Part shown: positions 32,818 through 45,552 of the stretch, piece by piece
Layout: the number at the start of each line of letters is the position of its first letter
How positions within the stretch are numbered: position 1 is the first letter of the stretch
Origin: Vicia villosa
Taxonomy: Eukaryota > Streptophyta > Magnoliopsida > Fabales > Fabaceae
Assembly (NCBI RefSeq): GCF_029867415.1
Contig: NC_081185.1
Location: 118,399,987 to 118,463,986 of the forward strand
Direction: 5' to 3'
DNA length: 64,000 nucleotides
Notes under the pieces: model-generated
Told to the model about the DNA's origin: nothing
The model's database searches: none
The model's input: only the letters and a program-made list of their open reading frames with translations
Position numbers and translations under genes: made by a program

Positions 32818-33530
32818 TATGAAAATCATTTTTTCCAAAACAGACTATTTGAAACTTACATTTGAAGCTTGCAAAACATTTGATGGATTTAATAATTACT
32901 CTAAAATTCCCAAATTTGAAACCAATCGAAGCATTTAGTAGAAACTCAAAAAATTCCTGATATAATGAAGTTTTATTTGGAGAGAATCATTGATGTAAAG
33001 GCGAATAGAAATTGCAATTTTCGTTGCATAACACATGCTTGCTTAGAATGTTAAAACGTAGAGAGTTGTTGGAGACTTGGAAACTTTTAAGGTTGAGAGT
33101 TAATACTTAATTTGGAGTTATGTTGCAACTCATTAATTTTTGGATGCCAACTGATATGGGCTATCACAGTATTTCCATACAAAGTGGTTTGTATTTTTTT
33201 TGGAAAAGACTGCTAGCTGTACTGTACATATCTTCTTTTAGAAGTGAACCACCAAATAAATTAAAACTTTACTAGAGTAACACATATTAATGGAAACCAT
33301 TTTGTGAAGATACTTTATTGTCTTAAATTTTTGCTGGTTGTCTTCAATAATTTGGTTTTCATTAACATGTAATACTGTAAAATTAGTAGCCTTTGAAAAT
33401 AAAATGATAACCACTTTTTATGTAGATATTATGAGATAACTCATATCAGTTGACATACCAAAATCAATGGGATTTGCCAAGTAAATTAAGAATGAAAATA
33501 AAACTACCAAAAAATGTTAAAATTTCGCCA
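32818..33530. repeat. Diverged duplicate A (paired with about 36185-36960)
   Basis: AT-rich, no gene. Long collinear similarity with about 36185-36960 (for example ACAAAGTGGTTTGTATTTT and AACATTTGATGGATTTAATA in both), with many small differences. This suggests an old segmental duplication or two copies of an unclassified repeat. Confidence 0.7.
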
Positions 33531-34252
33531 CAACGTATATAAGTGATGTATTAATCTATTCTATAAACAATAAGTTAATTAAGAGGTATGGCGCGTGCCA
33601 CTTGTCCAGAATGAAGGGAGGAGGGACTGAGTACATAAAAAGTACATAAGCGTGTGCGTGTAAGCCCTCAGCAGTTTCTTATTTGGCAACTCATTTTCTC
33701 TCTCCTCACCTCTCTCACTCTAAATTCTCTCTCAAACTCGTCCCCTCTCTCTGCAATTCTCCACCTCCTAAATCACCATTCGCTGGAGACAGACAATGGC
33801 CTAGGGTGGCCCTTTACCCCCAAACCAAGAAAACTTCAATACAAACCCCCTGGCCTTTTCATCCTCTTTCCAAATCTGGCCTCTAAATGCCCAAACAATC
33901 GACCCTCACATTGGATTGACCCTCACAAAAATCATTGAAACCCTACACTCAAATAACAAAACAATCAACATCAACCTCATATGAAATTTCTCTCCGCACA
34001 TAAATCCCAGGCCATAATCACTATAAAGTACTTAGTGGATTCTAGAAGAAATGTACTATGTAAATGGCTTAACTTCCATTTGTTTCCTTTTGAGAATGAT
34101 TTCACCACCACTGTCTTCTAAACAAGCTTAAAATAGGGCGACGAACATATGCATAAGTAAGAGCAAAATGTCTTAAATCCTAAGAGAATAGGTGTCAACT
34201 TTTTCCGTCCGAATTTTGTCATCTTTTTTCTTTAAGTATGAATTATGTTGTC
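33531..34252. other. Spacer without recognisable gene
   Basis: It contains a C/T-rich stretch (33700-33790: CTCTCTCCTCACCTCTCTCA) and short frames at 33654-33938 with no domain. Nothing further is supported. Confidence 0.5.
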
Positions 34253-34730
34253 CAAATTTCACCATTCTAAAATTGTATGGACAATTGTTTTTCTAACCTT
34301 GTTCCAATGATTGGTGTGAATAAGTGATAAAATTGTCTTAAAAAAAAAATAGAGTATTTTAGGTTCATTTTAAAATAACTTAAAAGTAATCTACATATAA
34401 AATTATTGATGGAGTTAATAAGACGTACCATTTCTTCTCGTATGAACCTACGTAAACAAAACAGAGGATTTAACATGTCATCTCTGATTTTCTTTAAGAC
34501 GTTAAATCCTCCTATTTTGTTTATGTAGGTCCACGCAACCAGAAATGATTTGTCTTATTAACCCAATCTGTAATTTATATTTATTTTAAGTTATATTTTA
34601 AACTCAACTTAAATATTACATTTTTGATTTCTTTACACAATTTCATTTCACTTGTTCTCACCAATCACTTGTTCTCACCAAAGGGATTAGAAAAACAATT
34701 GACCATATAATTGTGGAATGGTGAAATTTG
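34253..34730. mobile_element. Imperfect foldback MITE
   Basis: 478 bp. The left end CAAATTTCACCATTCTAAAA and the right end read inwards CAAATTTCACCATTCCACAA match, and the similarity (with mismatches and gaps) extends through ATGG-CAATTGTTTTTCTAA. The central parts also pair (TAAATCCTC...GAGGATTTAA around 34465-34515). No coding capacity. A clear target duplication was not identified. Confidence 0.6.
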
Positions 34731-36184
34731 CACAACACCTATTTAAAGGAAAGGAAGATGACAACATTCACTTAGAGGAATGGAAAAAATTCAAACACAT
34801 TTATTCTCTTAGAAACATATTTACTTGTGCATCCAATTGTCTCCCTACAATAAGCTTGTTTGAAGGAGAGAATGGTGTTGAAATCATTCTCAAAAGAAAA
34901 TAATTGGAAGTTAGCAAAACCTCTGAGACATTTATCCAATACATTCTAAAATTTCTAATCATCTGCAATCTTATGTGGAAACATGTTGTCAAGGATGAGA
35001 ATTGTGGGTTTAGGGGTGGTTTCTTTATTTTGTGTAGTGTCTGATCACGCAACCAACAATCTAGGGAGGGCATGGCATTGGAAAATAAGAAGAATTGTGT
35101 TAAAAAGAACAAAAAGATTTTAGATAGGTGGGTTTTGGAGGGTTTGATTTTATTCATAACACCAAAACCCCATAAAATAGGGGAACTCAAAAATTTTATT
35201 GAAGGAGGATTGTGGAGGGGTTACATAAATTTTCTAAATATTTGTTAAGTTATAGTATTCTGAAAATTAAAAATTTAGTAATGATAATGACTCTTTATTC
35301 TAAACAAAATCATTTTTTTAAAAAATGTCAAATATTTTTTTATATTTTTTAAAATATTAATTTTCGGAAGCTTTTCCCTTCCCTTCTCTCCCCTCCAAAC
35401 TCGCAAACAAAGCCTATGATAAGATAAAGACCACGCTTTTCAGTGGTCAAAGAAAAAGCAACGCTTCAAAGATAGAACATTTGGATGGTCCATAAGGCAC
35501 TTGGTATACATATAAAACTAACCTGAAAAACTACACCGAGAGATTCATGTCCAACTACAGATTGGTCGATGTACCATAGTAGCACCATGGACTGCAATGA
35601 CAACATTGTATCCTACTAGGTTGTTTAACAAATAAAAAATAAACATATTCAGTATATAGAACATATTCTTATTGGCATACATATCTTGTGAAAGGTTATA
35701 AATAGTAGACACAATTAGGGTTGTAACTGGGTCATAATTTCTATGCGGTAGAGAGTGACAGGCAAATATGCTGGATTCAATTGTGGCTGTGCTACAATTT
35801 CAAAGACATAAAAAACCAGTAACTTTATAGATATCAGTCTTGGAACTTCAAGTAAAACCATAGCAAAATGCACTAACTCAAATTTGAGAACCAAATTTTT
35901 CTAGATTGAGTCAATCAAGATGCAAATGTTTTGTTTTCAATAATGGAAAAGATATATCAAATCAACCAGGATTCTTCCAACCAAATTTGAGAACCTAATT
36001 TTTCCAGAATGACTCACTCAAGATGCTAATATTTTGTTTTCAATAATCGAAAAGATAGTCTTGGAAAGTTAGTAATTTGAGCCCATTAACTTAGTAGTTA
36101 GTACTCTCTATTTTCTTAGATTTTTGTGGTTTTTTATTTAGTTGTGAATCCCATCTGCTTGCTTATTCTATAAGGTTATTTGAC
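34731..36184. other. AT-rich spacer, no gene seen
   Basis: Short frames only (34718-34903, 34801-35190 minus), none with a domain. The phrase CCAAATTT(G)AGAACC..AATTTTTC(C/T)AGA is repeated at 35887 and 35980. Nothing else supported. Confidence 0.5.
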
Positions 36185-36960
36185 ACACAAATTGAAAATC
36201 ATTTTTTTTTGAAGCAAACCATTTGAAACTCCCGACACTTGAAGCTTGTTGCAAAACATTTGATGGATTTAATAGTTATATTTCTAAAATTCCGGGAATT
36301 TGAAACTAATTGATGCATTTAGTAGTTACTCTCATAAAATTCATGTTAGAAAGAAGTTTTATTTGGAGAGAATGATTGATGTAACGGCGAGTGGCAAGTT
36401 AAAACATGAGGAAGATTGATCAAAAATTCGTAAGGAGTTGTTGAAATAGTTAAAAGACAAGTTGAAATAAGACAAGTTGAATATGTACATGGAATTGTAT
36501 GGATACTTGTATACTTTTAAGGTGGTAGAGTTAACACTTATTTTGAAATCATGTTGCAACTTTTAATGATTTTTGGATGTCAACCGATATGGACTATCAC
36601 ATAGCAATTACATACAAAGTGGTTTGTATTTTATTGGAAAAGGCAGCTAACTGGACATATATTCTTTTATAAGTAAACCACCAAAAATAAATTAAAGCTC
36701 ATTAGAGTAACACATGTTAATAAAAACCACTTTGTGAAAATACGCCACACATTATTAAAAGTTACTGAAGAAAATTTAAACTACATTCACAAAGTGGTTT
36801 CCATTAACACGTATTACTGTAAAAACTTTTAATTTATTAAATGATTTTCCTCTAAGAGGGAGATGTGTATAGATAGTAGGTAGATGCTATGGGATAACCC
36901 ATATTAATTGACATCTTAAAATAAATGGGAGTTGCACCATGACTTCAATTAAGTGTTGAT
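36185..36960. repeat. Diverged duplicate B (paired with 32818-33530)
   Basis: Collinear with 32818-33530, with substitutions and small indels throughout. Both copies keep CACAAAGTGGTTT-type phrases. No coding potential. Confidence 0.7.
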
Positions 36961-39870
36961 TTTACAATTTTAATTGTATCTAAGTCACAATACAATTCGC
37001 TATACATAAACTATTTGTCTTTTAACTCTTTCAACAGTTCCCTACGAAATTTTTGGCCAATCTTCTTCATTTTTTGACATTTTGGGTATGGATGTTATGA
37101 ACGAAAATCGCAATTTGCATCCGCCTTTAGATCTCGCATCAATGATGTGCTCCAAATATGGTTTCATAATATTAGGATTAAGAGGATAGTAACTACTAAA
37201 TGTATCAATTGGTTTTTGAATGGGAATTTTAGAAGATTAACTTTGAAATGCATGAAATGTCTCCAAACTTCAAATGTGTTAAAAGTTTTCAATGATTTAC
37301 TTTGAAAAATGTGTCATAAGCTTAGAGCAAGCAGATGAGATTCAAAACTTAAAAAGTAAAAAAGTTGTCTTCCTAAAAAATTGGCTTCTTTTAACTCTTT
37401 CCATCTATATGTAGTTACCGTTATTCTCCGAATCTGGATATTGCAAATGGTGAGTGTGTCACTGATCTTCCTCTCTTACTCTTAATCTTTTTTTGTCTTT
37501 CTCAACCATCCCAATGTAACAATTTACCTTAAATTAATTGGTATTTTACGCCTAAGTCTAGGCAACTGAGTTTTATTTTATGCTCATTCTCTATTTGTTG
37601 CATATAATCAATTGATTTGTGTTTGCATTGTGCTATTCAACCGACCTGATTAGCATTGTGCTATTTTTTTCATGAAAGTAGTCTTCATTGCTTACATGAA
37701 AAAAAGAATCATTTTGCAACGTTAATCGAGTCGGTAAATTTTTAAAGAAACAAACGAAAATCAAAGAAATGGGATAACATAAAATCAAAATGAGCACAAG
37801 AAAAAAAAAACAAAATCTTAGTTGCTCAAACTTAGATCCCTGGCTGCAAAAAAACCAAATTATTTTTATGTACATGTCTTAATTAGAAATCTTTAGAATT
37901 TCTTTTATTTTTTTTATATTCTGATAATCTATTTAGATATAAATATGAGGCTAAAAATGAACTTTTTCATATGTAATTTAGAAAATTTACAAAACAAGAT
38001 AAATATAAAGTAAATATAATTCCCTTAACAAACAAAGTTAAAGACCTAATTGCAAACACTACAACAAAAACAAATTTTGAGTTATCACCAGCTATTTTTA
38101 CATATCAGATTCGATTTATCAGACCATATAGATACGTATCAGATAAGATTTGATAGAATTTTTGAAATATCTGTGCTTCATTGGTCCATGTTTTCTTTTC
38201 CAAACCCAAAGGATTCTAAATACAACTCTGTCTAGAAATAGAATGCTAAATTTATAAAAATGTAACTGATAAGAGTTTAATGAGGAAAACTACCTTAAGG
38301 TAATATAGTTTATTTTCTGACGAGTAAAAAAGAAAAAAAAATATAAAGCTTGTGTAGCAAAAATTAAGCTTTTCCTTATGCAGCCGCTTGTAGTGGACCA
38401 TTTCATTTAGGCATTAAACAAGCATTTATGTATGATGACATCCCTTGGATCCAATAATTTGTTTTTGAAAATAATGATGCTAAACTAACTTTTCATATTT
38501 GTGTTAGCTTGATTTTGCAATCAACGCCCTTGTGTCATTAAACATGGTGGTTACAATGTTGGTGGCATTTGTGCTGAAAGGCACGGTACCAAGAAATTCT
38601 CTAGAACGGATGGACTATATGCGGATGTTGTCTCAAGAGATTGCTACTGATTACTCGCCGGCATCAGCATATTTTTGTTTGAGTTCCTCTATTCAGCTTG
38701 TATGTTATATCTCAGAAATATAAGGTCTGAGTTGCCTCCTCAAGAATGAATATAGAGAAGAGAGTTGCATAATATTTCATTGATACTTAGAATTGGAAAA
38801 TACAACAGATATATAGGAAAAATATCTAGAGGATCTTAACAGAATCCAGCCAAGGATATGACAGCAAGGAAAATATAACAAACTAGTGGTGACTCACGGG
38901 TTCTAGAAACAACATAAAATGGTAATCTATTTGTAAACTATGTGATTTGTGAACATAATTGGCATCCTTCTATTACGCGTAGACCTTTCCTTAACAGGCT
39001 TAACATCATTAGCAGTAATAGGCCCATCTTCTGAACTTGGACTTATAACAATACCAATCCTATCAAAATTAACCTTGTTCTTATAATTCTATTTAAGAGC
39101 TTCTTTTGCAATACCAGCCTTTGACCCCGACTTCCCAATCTGTGATAATTCTTTTGCGGGTTAATAGAAACATGCTGTATAGAGGGAAGAAAAGGCCTTA
39201 TAAATCCATGTATTTTCTTTTTCATTTCTCTAATATAGAGAAATGAATAGTGATTTGATGCACATATTTGCAAAACACACATAACAAACAAACTAATTAG
39301 TAATAAAAAATAAACTCAATTGAAATTGAAATTGTTAATCATATTATTAATTGAAATTCGCAATTAGTAAAGACACATTATAAATACCTACCTCATTGAA
39401 ATTGTTCTTTTTTAATATTGAAATTGTTCTTTTTTAATAGCGAAGTACTCAGCATAAGAGCATACCCAGAATTGGAGGGGGGTAAATTATGAAAAGGAGT
39501 AGATTAAATCATGAGATAATTCGGTTGGGTGTCTGTCCTCTTTTTTGTAAATACCTTGCCCTCTTTTTTGTCCTTCTTTTGGGTGTCTGTTGACATATAT
39601 TAAATTAATAAAAAACAATTAAAAAAAAAGCAATTCTAAAGGTTTCATCTAAGTAATCTAACCTCCACATAATTTGGTTTAACGGACCAATGCCTAAGTT
39701 TTGGCAACCTAGCCCTATGTTTTCTTATATGAATATTGTCTATGTTTTCTAATTCAAGTTAATTTTGTTGGCTACTTCCATGACAATACATCTTCCTTGT
39801 TATTTTCTTTCATGAAAGTTTTCACTCTCTTCCTTAACCTCCTTTTGGGACTATGACTCTTCCTTTTAGG
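36961..39870. other. AT-rich spacer with one possible gene fragment
   Basis: No convincing gene. Around 38520-38722 a short frame (LKGTVPRNSLERMDYMRMLS) stands out slightly in base composition from its surroundings but matches no family I know. Elsewhere there are A/T runs and short frames. Two copies of TTGAAATTGTTCTTTTTTAATA occur at 39397 and 39418. Confidence 0.4.
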
Positions 39871-39878
39871 ACTAGGAC

Positions 39879-39985
39879 ACTTGTGAATCTTCCCTCCTTT
39901 CTACTTTTAGGACAAAGATAGTTGTGAATCTTCCCTCCTTTCTACTTTTAGGACAAAGATAGTTGTGAATCTTCCTTCCTCTCTC
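39879..39985. repeat. 41-bp tandem repeat, 2.5 units
   Basis: Units start at about 39879, 39920 and 39961 with AGTTGTGAATCTTCCCTCCT followed by TTCTACTTTTAGGACAAAGAT. The first two are nearly identical and the third is partial. Confidence 0.85.
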
Positions 39986-40490
39986 GATTAGAACCTTAAC
40001 TTTGAAACCACTGGTTAGGAAAATAATAAAAATAAATAATTTCGACGCACGCGGAAGCATACCCATAAAAGAAGAAAAGAAGGAAAAAACTAAAAAGCAA
40101 AACAAAAAAATTATAATTAAATTTCTAATTTTACAATAAAATTTCAAACCCATCATATAATAGCAATTTTTAAGAAGAAAATTGCAAACCCTTCTGTCAT
40201 ACCCCAAAATTTGCCCTCCCGATTTTACTTCTACTCTGCATTTATGTGCATTTTTCCATTAAAACATTAACATATCCTTGCATTCATTATGCGCATTTTT
40301 ATTCAGTTAATAATGATTTCTGTTTATTTTACTTTTGTTCGATTTGAATTTAAAAATAGTGTTACTAAATCATATTATCTGTTTTTTATTTTTATATATA
40401 CTTCTAGGGGAGGTGTAAATGCCAAAGGGATTTTCAAGCCCAAATGTAAAAGCCCAAATGGCACATTAGAAAGACCTAAATTTCTTTTGT

Positions 40491-40498
40491 TATAAATA
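40491..40498 (+). promoter_or_regulatory. TATA box of the Ogre-like 5' LTR
   Basis: TATAAATA in TTTGTTATAAATAGGATAAT; the identical site in the 3' LTR is 49383-49390. The LINE fragment inserted about 200 bp downstream, inside the transcribed part of the 5' LTR. Confidence 0.65.
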
Positions 40499-40700
40499 GG
40501 ATAATAAGAAACCCTTATGGGGGACTTTTTTTCGGGGGACGTACAAAATTTTCCATGAACACTTTTCCAACCCTAACTTATTCTCTACCGACACTTTCAT
40601 TCACATTGTGACTAACCATTAACCCTTATACAGTTTCCAGTCATATTTTCTCACAATTATATCTCCATCGTGTACATATTTTACAGCATTGGCTCCTATT

Positions 40701-41626
40701 TTTTTTTTTTTTGTGTAAGCAAGAATTTCATATATACGAGAACTAAGGGTTCTCGAACCTTGATACACAAGAACGGAACAAGTCCGACAAAAAACGATAT
40801 TACAAACCAATTAAATTACGACATAAAAGACAAAGGATCTTTACAAAAATCGTATAAGTTATAATTGGAGTGAGCAATATCGCCGAAAGAAGACCATCTC
40901 CAACTTAAGATCTTGATATTCCAAACAATGTTGTTAATATTCCAACCGCCGTTCCTAAAACAATGGCCATTTCTTGTCAACCATATAACCCAACAAGTGG
41001 CTAACCAAAACACCCCCAATTTTCCATCCTTGATACCTTTTACCCGCCCGTTGAGATACCATTCCATAAAGAACGACTTGCATTCTTCCATCCACCAACA
41101 CGGGTAGTCCACCCACAAACCAATTTCCTTCCAAACAACCTTAATCACTTCGCATTTGAAAAACATATGGTCCATATTCTCCAAATGCGAATCACAAAAA
41201 ACACAATTCAAGTTAGGTGTAGAAAAATGAATACCTCTAAACTCTAAAAGATCTTTAGTAGGAAGCCTATTCACAAAAAGTCTCCAAGCAAAGGCTTTAA
41301 TCTTAAAAGGGACCTCCATAGTCCAAATTTTCACCAAAGCGTCTTCATGCTTCTTAAAAGGACCGTGAGGCGTCCTTAAAGAAGCAAACCGATGGTAGCA
41401 CGACGAAACCGAATAACACTTTTCCGGATCAAGTAACCAACAAACGGAGTCATTATCATCATTCAATCCCCCAAAATTCTCTAAACGAGACCTCAAATCC
41501 GCCACTTTTTCAAACAAACCCGCTTGGTCCACTTCCGACTCCGAGATTCCTAAATCTCCCCACTTCCACACCCCGTTACACCATCCTCCCATGGCCGCTA
41601 TGGAAACTTTTTTCAAAGAAGAAAGA
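40701..41626 (-). mobile_element. 5'-truncated LINE fragment inserted in the 5' LTR
   Basis: About 926 bp with its poly(A) seen as a T run (40699-40712). Comparison with the 3' LTR (about 49591-49630) shows that 37 bp of the LTR were lost at the insertion point and no target duplication was made. Only the 3' end of ORF2 is present. It is absent from the 3' LTR, so it arrived after the host element integrated. Confidence 0.85.
40816..41616 (-). pseudogene. LINE ORF2 C-terminus (zf-RVT region)
   Basis: An open frame of 266 codons, cut at its 5' end. It matches the zf-RVT segment found after the reverse transcriptase of plant LINEs and related genes: WTMEVPFKIKAFAWRLFVNR, LPTKDLLEFRGI, CVFCDSHLENMDHMFFKC, and downstream VFWLATCWVIWLTRN. 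No stop or frameshift in the retained part. No reverse transcriptase or endonuclease is present, so the fragment is inert. Confidence 0.85.
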
Positions 41627-44558
41627 TGAAAATCAAAACAAAAGCCTTTCTTTCACGTGTATATGTTTCTTACTATCATCACCCTTTTATACTAGTATCA
41701 CATAAATAAACTCAACACCGACGCGAATCTACGTCTTCTCAGCATCAGCTCTTCAGCCGTAGATCCGTTCCATACGTCACGCCACTGAACAACCAAACCA
41801 TTAACCATCGCGAAGACCGCATCAACAAGCTCAGCAACAACAAACCTGCAGATTGGAACAATCATGACCGGAATTTCAAATATAAACAACACAAACTAAT
41901 TCAATTTAATTTCTTGAGTGATCTCATTATTATTGTTGTTTGTTTTACAGGAAGAAGAAGTCGAACCGCAACCTACAAAGAAAACTGAACGCAAGTCTGT
42001 GACCATGGTGGCAGCCACCGGTCACGTCATCACTGCCGATGCCAATCGCCTCCATGAACGACCGCCGCTAACTATCTTCACGCTCTGATGCATCACCGGC
42101 GCGATTTATACCGAAGCATCTCTTTCACGGCATCACAAACCTGTTACCAACGCGGATCCAAATGAAGAATCGGACGGAACAATCTGACCGAAACACCGCC
42201 ACGAATCCTTCCGCATTCCCACCGGCAATATTCCAGCCCCCACGCGAACATCACCACGCAGCATCAGCACCAGACCCATGCCCAGATCGCAACGGTGCGA
42301 CCTGCAATCTCTCTTTCCGCTGTTTCCGTCGTTTTGAAGTCGCAAGAAGGGAATGAGGAGATACTGTGAGTTTCAGGTATTCTATTTCATACTTTTGATT
42401 TCTTTTTATTTACTTGCCTCGTGTTATTTAATTGGTGTTCCTCTTATAAGTTGAAAAGTCTAAAGAAAACTTACTTTTGTTTTTAATATTTCACGTTTTT
42501 TCTAACGTGTGGTGAAGTAAGATGTCTGGGGACCCAGTCTTCAATTTCAAATTCTCTTTACTGTTTATTTTCATTTAATCATCATTAGAATTATGGTAGG
42601 AACGAATGGACTTTTTTTTCTCATATTTAAAATTAATCTCATGGTAATATATATACTCCTTTTCAATCTTCATTTTTGTTTTATTTTAATCGTTTATATT
42701 TACGGTAATTATTGTTATTAGAAAATTATAATAAATAAACACTAAAAAAAATGTTTTTTCTTTTACTTAAAACTAAGAAATTTTTCATTTAGATTTTATT
42801 TAGGATTTCAATAATGGTAGTTAGCATTTGTTTAGAGATTAATAGCTTTGTTATTCCGTATTAATTTTTTATTAAACATTGTTCATATTCTTATCATCAT
42901 CAGGCATTAGTGTACGCATATCCGTTGCTAACACTTTCTTGTTTTTGCGAGTACATTCGAGCTGTTCATATATTCTCGTGGATATTTGCAAATTCATCCT
43001 CAATCTCCTCCACTAATCTCGTTAATTCCAAATCTAAGGATTCAGAGAATGCAACACACCATAGACCTTCAAAAATCATCACACTCAATTACACCCCCAT
43101 ATTTTAGGTTTTGTAATCAAACATTGAATTTCTTCATTGCGATTCTCTTCTCTCCTTTGCGCAAAATTTCAGGGTTACTTCAAGATCCTCCGACTACGCG
43201 CCTGATTAAAACACGAAGCTAAGTATTCATTTAAATTTCAAAGTCTATTTTGTTTTCTTTTGATTTTAGGGTTTGCCCTTATATTTCTGAACTGTGCATA
43301 CATTCACTCCTTCTATTTTTCTGCCTTTGCCTCTTTTCAGGGTTAACCTTAAGGCATCCTCCGACTATCAATCACGTCAGATCAAATGCAAAAAGCTAAG
43401 TGCCCTTCATTTAATTATTTATTTCAAATTATTGTCTCGACCTTCTTATTTTAGGGTTAGAAACGTTCGCCTCTGAATTAGCCATACACTCACCCTATTT
43501 TTGTTTGCCTTTTCCAGGGTTTGTCAAATTGACATAGCCACGAGTTTGGTAACCCTAAACCCTAACCTTTTATTTATTTATTTATTTATTTTTAATTATT
43601 ACTTGTGTCAAACCCTATTAAGGGATCCGCTGGTTACAATTTCCCTCCCCCATATTACTGTTTCTTGCCTTATACTATCAGCGTGGTTAGTAAAATAGGG
43701 AGTGGCAACCATGAATTGAATTTAGAATCGCTAATTTATAAGATAATATAATTAAATATAATCACGTGATTGGTGCACACACGCACGCTTTTGGGTAACC
43801 TCTCTCTGTTGCCTTGTTGCCTTGTTGCCTGTTGCTTTGTTGCCTGTTGCCTTGTGTTTTTTGCAGAATAAGTCAAGTCCCTCGAATACGAGGATACCTC
43901 AGCCATGTTGCCTCGATAAAAAGGTCACGACCCTAAATGATGCTGCCTTCGATACACAAATGACCTTGACCCTCGGAAGTTGCCTACGGAAAAAGGCTGA
44001 GGTATCTTCTGGTTGCCTAATGAAAAATGGCTTATTCTGATCCTTGCCTTAGATTACCTGCCCTTCTATGGCATGGGACAGTCTTATGGCAAAGGATGCT
44101 TCGACGACCCTTCAACCTCCAAACGAAAGGCTTCCTGCCCTCTTATGGCAAGGATAGACCCTTTCATTCTGAAAGGCTAAAAAGAGACCTATCATCTGAG
44201 TTTAAGGTAATTGCCCCTAATTGCCTTGCAATGCTCAAACTTTCACTATATTCTTTCTCATAATTTTTCAAAAGGGCTACGCTCATTTACGAGCTAAAGT
44301 CCCTATCTCTTTCATCTACATTTTCTAAACAAACGAGCAAGCAAAGCAATTAAGAGCCCATGGAAAACCATGGATGCAAAGGGTGCCTTACACCTTCCCT
44401 TTGCATAAATTACCCCCCGAACTTAGATTTCTTTAAAAGGTTTTTTTCTGTTTCTTTTTGCCTTTCTGATTTAGTTTGGATAAAATAAAAGTCGGTGGCG
44501 ACTCTTGCTTACCGCGACATTCCGATTAATAAAAAGTCAGTTCACCGTATTACAGAAC

Positions 44559-44576
44559 TGGCGACTCTGCTGGGGA
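44559..44576 (+). other. Primer-binding site of the Ogre-like element
   Basis: TGGCGACTCTGCTGGGGA, four bases after the LTR end. This is the primer type described for Ogre elements, complementary to a tRNA-Arg 3' end. It supports Ogre/Tat lineage membership. Confidence 0.8.
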
Positions 44577-45552
44577 TAAAATTCGATAAAAGAGGGGTTA
44601 CCTTAAAAGTTTAGGAATCACTTGATTGTTTTCTATTGTTTGCTTTGCTTGTTTTATTTTTCAGGGCTGTTTTGGGAAAATTGAAGGACGAATCCTATTC
44701 CCGGATTCAAGAACACTTAAGATTAGGAGCGGCATAGTCATGGAGACCCCCCTTGTGCATGCTTGGGGTTGGCAAAATGAAGTTCGCGCTTGAGTTAGGC
44801 CTCCACGGGTTATTGTGTACCTCTTTTGCATGAGAGAGGTTTACGCATGTATCTTTGGGTGCGTCGGAGCTCAAGGACCTTTAGTTACCTTTAACCCATC
44901 CTGAATTTTAGGAACGTAGTGGGAGGGCTACTCTTGGTGCATGCCAAGTTATGGTTGCTACCCGATACTACAGCTCAGATAGGTTTCTTCCTAAAGTATC
45001 ATTGCGTGGTATGCATGTACCATGTTCGAGGGTGCTTTAGAGGGGGCTGACAATTCTGAGTCACTTGATAGAACCCGTTGCTGAAATATCCTTATCCATA
45101 GAAATACCCTTGGGAAGGACACCTGATCAGACTCCATGCAAGCCTTAAGCCAAAAATTGTGTGACTTGTGTGACTTGTGTGACTTGTTTGTGTTTACTAC
45201 TAACCTTCATTTCCTTGCAGGTTTTGTTGAAAGGGCTTGTTTGTCCTTACCATCTCACACTATGCCTAATGAACTGCATTCACATGACATCATGACATCA
45301 TGACATCATAAGCATAACATGATTTAACTAACCCTTTCAAGGATCTCGGGGATTTAGAGTGCACAATTTCAGGGACTCCTATCAAGGACTGAGTTCCTAA
45401 TCAAGGGGCAAGAGGATTTATTTTCCTCTGGTCACACGCCTTCCAATTCAAAGACACAGTACCTAATCAAGGGGCAAGAGGATTTATTTTCCTCTATCCA
45501 TATACTTTCAAATTTAGAAGTATCCCGAATCAGAGGCGATGACCCACTCGAT
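44577..45552 (+). other. 5' untranslated region of the Ogre-like element
   Basis: No gene. It contains short direct repeats TGTGACTTG (about 45159-45189) and CATGACAT (45283-45310), and two copies of ATCAAGGGGCAAGAGGATTT (45401 and 45463). Confidence 0.6.

Larger units (their letters stand above)
40195..44554 (+). repeat. 5' LTR of the Ogre-like element (with LINE insertion)
   Basis: TGTCATACCCCAAAATTTGC to ...CACCGTATTACA, 4,360 bp; without the LINE fragment it matches the 3,470-bp 3' LTR. TATAAATA at 40491-40498 precedes the presumed R region. U5 includes a GTTGCCT-rich run (43811-43856) and TGGCGACTCT at 44496-44505, an echo of the true primer site. Small frames throughout the LTR are not credible genes. 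Confidence 0.92.

Noticed and set aside
38057..38398. CACTACAACAAAA start and TTGTAGTG about 340 bp later, suggesting a CACTA element
   Set aside because: The inverted ends match over only a few bases, there is no matching 3-bp target duplication, and no subterminal repeats are visible.
43550..43572. Telomere-like CCCTAAACCCTAA
   Set aside because: Only two units, part of the LTR, and repeated at 51552 because of the LTR pair.
42133..44263. Several 60-78-codon frames duplicated at 50136-52265
   Set aside because: They are inside the Ogre-like LTRs and are duplicated only because the LTRs are near-identical. No domain or promoter supports them.
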